DNA of 64,000 nucleotides, taken from the NCBI RefSeq assembly GCF_010468565.1, contig NZ_WUEG01000003.1, forward strand, positions 1 through 64,000, given 5' to 3'. Within the stretch, counting starts at the first letter, position 1, and every line of letters starts with the position of its first letter. The stretch is from Allomuricauda sp. TY007. GTDB lineage: Bacteria; Bacteroidota; Bacteroidia; Flavobacteriales; Flavobacteriaceae. This document shows, in pieces, positions 60,581 through 64,000 of this stretch. The position numbers and the translations under genes are program-made. Under the pieces are notes generated by a model, which was not told the DNA's origin, ran no database searches, and saw nothing but the letters and a program-made list of their open reading frames with translations.

Positions 60581-61116
60581 CCCGAAGTCATTTCCAAAAG
60601 TTTCAACATGGTTTTATGGTTACGGGTAGTCGCCTCTACCTTCAACTTCTTTTCAATAAGGTTGTTATTGAGCTTTGCTTTGCCATAGCCGTTTTTACAA
60701 AGTAAATACACGCATTTGTCCGTGATATGGTATCCTTCATTTTCAAAATGAAGTTGATTGAACTCCTTAACCAAATCCTCCTTTGGAGTACTTTTGAACA
60801 AAACGTAGTACAGTTTATTTTCTTCACTTTTACTTGCGAAAGGATTAGTCTCCAAAATAGCTTTCACATCTTCCTTTTTAACCACCAAGGTCGGTACATC
60901 AAACCCAAAATGCTGATGGATGGTTGCCGCAATTTTTTCTTGAAGTATGTCTTTATCAACCTGATCGCTATCAAAAACAATGTTACCACTTTGGATGTAT
61001 GTTTTTGCGTTTTTTAGTCCAGTAGCTTCCAAAATACTACGCAACTCCGCCATTTTTATCTTCTTTTGTCCGCTAACATTGATTCCCCTAAGTAGTCCTA
61101 TAAATGTATTGCCCAT
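60577..61116 (-). CDS. DUF1697-family protein
   Basis: 179 residues from ATG 61116 (MGNTFIGLLRGINVSGQKKI). Motifs of the family: FIGLLRGINVSGQKKIKMAELRSILE, NAKTYIQSGNIVFDSD and the C-terminal ATTRNHKTMLKLLEM. Function unknown. The frame is open 123 codons further upstream, but that part overlaps the glpK start on the other strand and is not coding. Convergent with tspO. Confidence 0.88.
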   Translation of the reverse strand: MGNTFIGLLRGINVSGQKKIKMAELRSILEATGLKNAKTYIQSGNIVFDSDQVDKDILQEKIAATIHQHFGFDVPTLVVKKEDVKAILETNPFASKSEENKLYYVLFKSTPKEDLVKEFNQLHFENEGYHITDKCVYLLCKNGYGKAKLNNNLIEKKLKVEATTRNHKTMLKLLEMTSG

Positions 61117-61176
61117 AATAATCGATTCAGAACTCAAATTTATTTTAGTAAATTCAAACGCACATAAATTAATAAA

Positions 61177-62673
61177 ATGAATCAATATATCCTTGCCTTG
61201 GACCAAGGTACCACCAGTTCCCGTGCCGTGGTCTTCGACAAAAAGGGAACCATTATTTCCGTAGCACAGAAAGAATTCACACAAATATTCCCAAAACCAG
61301 GCTGGGTAGAGCACGATCCCGATGAAATTTGGTCCACCCAAGCGGGAATGGCCGCAGAAGCTGTAAGCAAAAAAGGACTCAAAGCATCCCAAATGGCCGC
61401 CATTGGCATTACCAATCAGCGGGAAACCGTTGTGGTCTGGAACAAAAAAACAGGAGAACCCATTTATAATGCCATTGTTTGGCAAGACAAGCGGACAGCT
61501 GACTACTGCGATAAACTAAAGAAAGAAGGAAAATCTGATTTGATCCGCAAAAAAACCGGATTGGTGATAGATTCTTATTTCTCGGGTACCAAAGTGAAAT
61601 GGATTTTGGATAATGTGGAAGGTGCCAGGGAAAAAGCAGTGGCCGGTGATTTGGTACTCGGAACCATTGATTCGTGGCTTATCTGGAAAATGACGGATGG
61701 AGGGCTTCACATTACGGATGTGACCAACGCCTGCCGCTCCATGCTGTTCAACATCAATACCATGGATTGGGACGATGAACTTTTAGAACTGCTGACCATT
61801 CCCAAGAGTATGCTCCCCGAAGTAAAACAATCCAGTGAAGTCTATGGACACACCACTCCAAATTTATTCGCTACTCCCATACCGATCGCTGGTATTGCGG
61901 GAGATCAACAAGCGGCTTTGTTTGGGCAAATGTGTACAAAAAAGGGCATGGTCAAAAACACCTACGGCACAGGTTGCTTTATGTTGATGAACATTGGCGA
62001 AAAACCGATAGTTTCCGAAAATAATCTCCTTACCACGGTAGCTTGGAAAATCAATGGAAAAACTCATTACGCACTCGAAGGAAGCATTTTTATTGCCGGA
62101 GCTGTGGTGCAATGGCTTCGTGATAGCTTAAATATTATCAAAACATCTTCGGAAGTGGAAAAACTGGCCAGTTCGGTGGATAGTTCGGACGGGGTGGTTT
62201 TTGTTCCCGCTTTTGCCGGTTTGGGCGCCCCACATTGGAACCAAAAGGCCCAAGGAACCATTTTTGGACTCACTCGTGGAAGTACCGATGCACATATTGC
62301 GCGTGCCGCTCTGGAATCCATTGCTTACCAAACCATGGATATTCTAAAAGCCATGGAAGCCGATTCGGGAATTTCCATAAAAGAATTGCGGGTTGATGGC
62401 GGAGCAACCGTAAATGATATGCTGATGCAATTTCAGGCCGATGTATTGAACACCGTTACCGTAAGGCCCAAGATTGTGGAAACCACAGTGATGGGTGCCG
62501 CATATTTGGCAGGATTGGCTGTTGGGTATTGGGAAAGTCCAGAGGAAATCCAAGATATTTGGCAGACCGATGTGCATTTTAACCCTACCAAAGAACGCAA
62601 AACCATTGAAGAAGGCATAAAACAGTGGTACAAGGCCATTAAGGCACTTGAATTTTGGACGGAGAACCCTTAA
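61177..62673 (+). CDS. glpK: glycerol kinase
   Basis: 498 residues of the FGGY family: [18 protein letters not shown] at the N terminus, [39 protein letters not shown] and [13 protein letters not shown]. It phosphorylates glycerol with ATP to glycerol-3-phosphate. The aquaglyceroporin gene starts 35 bases later on the same strand, a common glpK-glpF pair. Length matches E. coli GlpK. Confidence 0.96.
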   Translation: MNQYILALDQGTTSSRAVVFDKKGTIISVAQKEFTQIFPKPGWVEHDPDEIWSTQAGMAAEAVSKKGLKASQMAAIGITNQRETVVVWNKKTGEPIYNAIVWQDKRTADYCDKLKKEGKSDLIRKKTGLVIDSYFSGTKVKWILDNVEGAREKAVAGDLVLGTIDSWLIWKMTDGGLHITDVTNACRSMLFNINTMDWDDELLELLTIPKSMLPEVKQSSEVYGHTTPNLFATPIPIAGIAGDQQAALFGQMCTKKGMVKNTYGTGCFMLMNIGEKPIVSENNLLTTVAWKINGKTHYALEGSIFIAGAVVQWLRDSLNIIKTSSEVEKLASSVDSSDGVVFVPAFAGLGAPHWNQKAQGTIFGLTRGSTDAHIARAALESIAYQTMDILKAMEADSGISIKELRVDGGATVNDMLMQFQADVLNTVTVRPKIVETTVMGAAYLAGLAVGYWESPEEIQDIWQTDVHFNPTKERKTIEEGIKQWYKAIKALEFWTENP

Positions 62674-62708
62674 TTTTTCAAATAACATAAACACTAACTT
62701 TCCTTTAT

Positions 62709-63437
62709 ATGACCCCTTTTGTTTCTGAAATTGTAGGCACTTTTTTATTGATGGTACTCGGATGTGGCGTAAATGCCAACGTATCCCTACAAAAAACTTA
62801 CGGCAACGGCTCTGGCTGGATTGTGATCACTACGGGTTGGGCTTTTGCCGTTTATACTGGTGTTGTGGTGGCTGGGCCGCACAGCGGTGCGCACATTAAT
62901 CCCGCAGTTACCATTGGACTGGCTGTTGCAGGAGAATTTCCATGGAGCGAGGCTCCAAGTTATATTTTAGCACAGTTTATTGGGGCTATGTTTGCCGCTT
63001 TTTGCGTTTGGCTCGTTAATAAAGAGCATTTTGATGCCACCGAGGATGGGGGCGTAAAAAGAGGTGTTTTTTGTACGGCCCCGGCAATCCCAAATACATT
63101 TATTAATCTGTTCTCCGAAATCTTGGGCACGTTTGTTTTGGTCTTTTCTGTGCTTTACTTTACGGATGCGGTGCTTTCCGCGGACGATGCAATTATTGGC
63201 CTAGGTTCGTTGGGAGCCTTGCCCGTAGCTTTAATTGTTTGGGGCATAGGTTTATCCTTGGGAGGCACAACAGGGTATGCCATTAATCCAGCACGGGATT
63301 TGGGGCCTCGCATTGTTCATGCGCTATTGCCTTTAAAAAACAAGGGGCACAATGGATGGAACTATGCTTGGGTTCCTGTAATCGGGCCCATTTTGGGAGC
63401 TGCTATAGCTGCTTGGATTGCTTTAGCATTGCACTAA
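62709..63437 (+). CDS. glpF: MIP-family glycerol facilitator
   Basis: 242 residues with six membrane helices and the two NPA motifs: SGAHINPAVTIGLAVAG and GTTGYAINPARDLGPRI. The Asp after the second NPA (NPARD) is typical of glycerol-conducting GlpF channels over water-only aquaporins. It sits just after glpK, so it likely supplies glycerol to it. The stop is 3 bases from the end of the convergent HI0933-type gene. Confidence 0.94.
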   Translation: MTPFVSEIVGTFLLMVLGCGVNANVSLQKTYGNGSGWIVITTGWAFAVYTGVVVAGPHSGAHINPAVTIGLAVAGEFPWSEAPSYILAQFIGAMFAAFCVWLVNKEHFDATEDGGVKRGVFCTAPAIPNTFINLFSEILGTFVLVFSVLYFTDAVLSADDAIIGLGSLGALPVALIVWGIGLSLGGTTGYAINPARDLGPRIVHALLPLKNKGHNGWNYAWVPVIGPILGAAIAAWIALALH

Positions 63438-63440
63438 TTT

Positions 63441-64000
63441 TTAGGAGGCAATGGCCTGGGCGGCAATATAGGCTCCTGTCCATGCATTTTGAAAGTTGAA
63501 CCCTCCGGTAATGGCATCCACATTGATGATTTCACCCGCAAAGTAGAGATCGGGATGCAATTTGCTCTCAAAAGTCTTAAAATTAATTTCCTTTAAGTCA
63601 ACACCACCAGCGGTGACAAACTCTTCTTTAAAGGTGCTCTTCCCCTCTACTTTAAATGATGAAGCCGTTAATTGCCCCGCCAAGGCTTGCAATTGTTCTT
63701 TGCTCATGTCTGCCCAGCGCTCTTCAGGTTCAATTTCGGCCGCTTCCACCAAACGTTTCCACAAACGTTTCGGAAGTTCGGTCACATTGGTACGCATCAC
63801 GGTTTTCTTGGCCTCTACATCTTTGAGTTCCTTGAGGTATGCCTCCATGGATTCCGTGCTATAATCGGGCAACCAGTTTACCTTTATTCTAAAAGAATAA
63901 TTGTAATCGTGCAGGATGTTCGCTCCCCAAGCGGATAGCTTCAAAATGGCGGGGCCGCTCAAACCCCAATGGGTTATCAAAAGTGGACCATCGGCATAAA
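63441..64000 (-). CDS. HI0933-family flavoprotein, C-terminal part (5' end outside window)
   Basis: The frame is open from the window edge: YADGPLLITHWGLSGPAIL, then KTFESKLHPDLYFAGEIINVD and TGGFNFQNAWTGAYIAAQ. This is the C-terminal half of HI0933-like (aminoacetone oxidase/BaiN-like) FAD proteins; the N-terminal FAD loop lies beyond base 64000. Translation starts upstream of the window, so the TTG at 63980 is internal. Substrate unknown. Confidence 0.87.
   Translation of the reverse strand, partial: YADGPLLITHWGLSGPAILKLSAWGANILHDYNYSFRIKVNWLPDYSTESMEAYLKELKDVEAKKTVMRTNVTELPKRLWKRLVEAAEIEPEERWADMSKEQLQALAGQLTASSFKVEGKSTFKEEFVTAGGVDLKEINFKTFESKLHPDLYFAGEIINVDAITGGFNFQNAWTGAYIAAQAIAS

Noticed and set aside
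61117..61485. Long upstream extension of the DUF1697 frame
   Set aside because: It runs antisense to the glycerol kinase start and the family begins at the ATG at 61116.

Overview
The window comes from a member of the Bacteroidetes, most likely a marine Flavobacteriaceae bacterium of the Muricauda/Maribacter type (the genus is inference). Support: a SusC/SusD pair, TAnnTTTG-type -7 promoter boxes, the mevalonate route to isoprenoids, an arginine operon built around an N-acylornithine transcarbamylase, and several TTG starts without Shine-Dalgarno sequences.

Left end (1-7.9 kb) is accessory DNA: the 3' end of an IS256-type transposase, a broken subclass B1 metallo-beta-lactamase, a membrane-anchored AraC-type regulator, a SusC/SusD-like uptake locus with a third lipoprotein, and a secreted orphan preceded by a LytTR-like site. 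From 7.9 to 15.7 kb on the minus strand lies an envelope block (PpiD-like foldase, CNNM/CBS protein, LptC, TPR protein, outer-membrane protein) led by coaX. A tRNA-Phe at 15.83 kb is followed by accessory genes (parDE, two XRE regulators, an AraC regulator) and a stress/envelope set (SRAP-like protein with lost active site, DUF1328, acidic lipoprotein, cardiolipin synthase, small barrel, metallopeptidase), then a GH3-like gene, a 33-residue membrane micro-ORF and a hybrid histidine kinase.

From 28.6 to 31.0 kb three overlapping genes (DUF2064 glycosyltransferase, purine nucleoside phosphorylase, ArsM-type methyltransferase) form an arsenosugar operon without its radical-SAM gene. A pair of LysM/amidase paralogues (one without zinc ligands) and a GH113-like lipoprotein follow on the minus strand, then a plus-strand run of an FAD oxidoreductase, a membrane polyferredoxin and three glycosyltransferases (34.3-40.9 kb).

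The main biosynthetic block is the arginine operon (41.1-50.9 kb): GNAT, argG, argC, proC, argD, transcarbamylase, an SDR, argB, argE-like, argH. Just upstream is a 27-codon open frame with four consecutive Arg codons, a candidate attenuation leader peptide. After argH comes an AT-rich lipoprotein gene followed by a decayed duplicate of the argH tail, then an orphan and a CBM9/DUF5916 barrel protein. The right end holds rluB, a UbiA prenyltransferase, mevalonate kinase, diphosphomevalonate decarboxylase, tspO, a DUF1697 gene, glpK, glpF and the 3' part of an HI0933-type flavoprotein.

The most unusual items are the arginine leader peptide, the argH tail remnant, the LytTR-like repeats, the SRAP paralogue without its catalytic Cys, the amidase pair and the arsenosugar operon.
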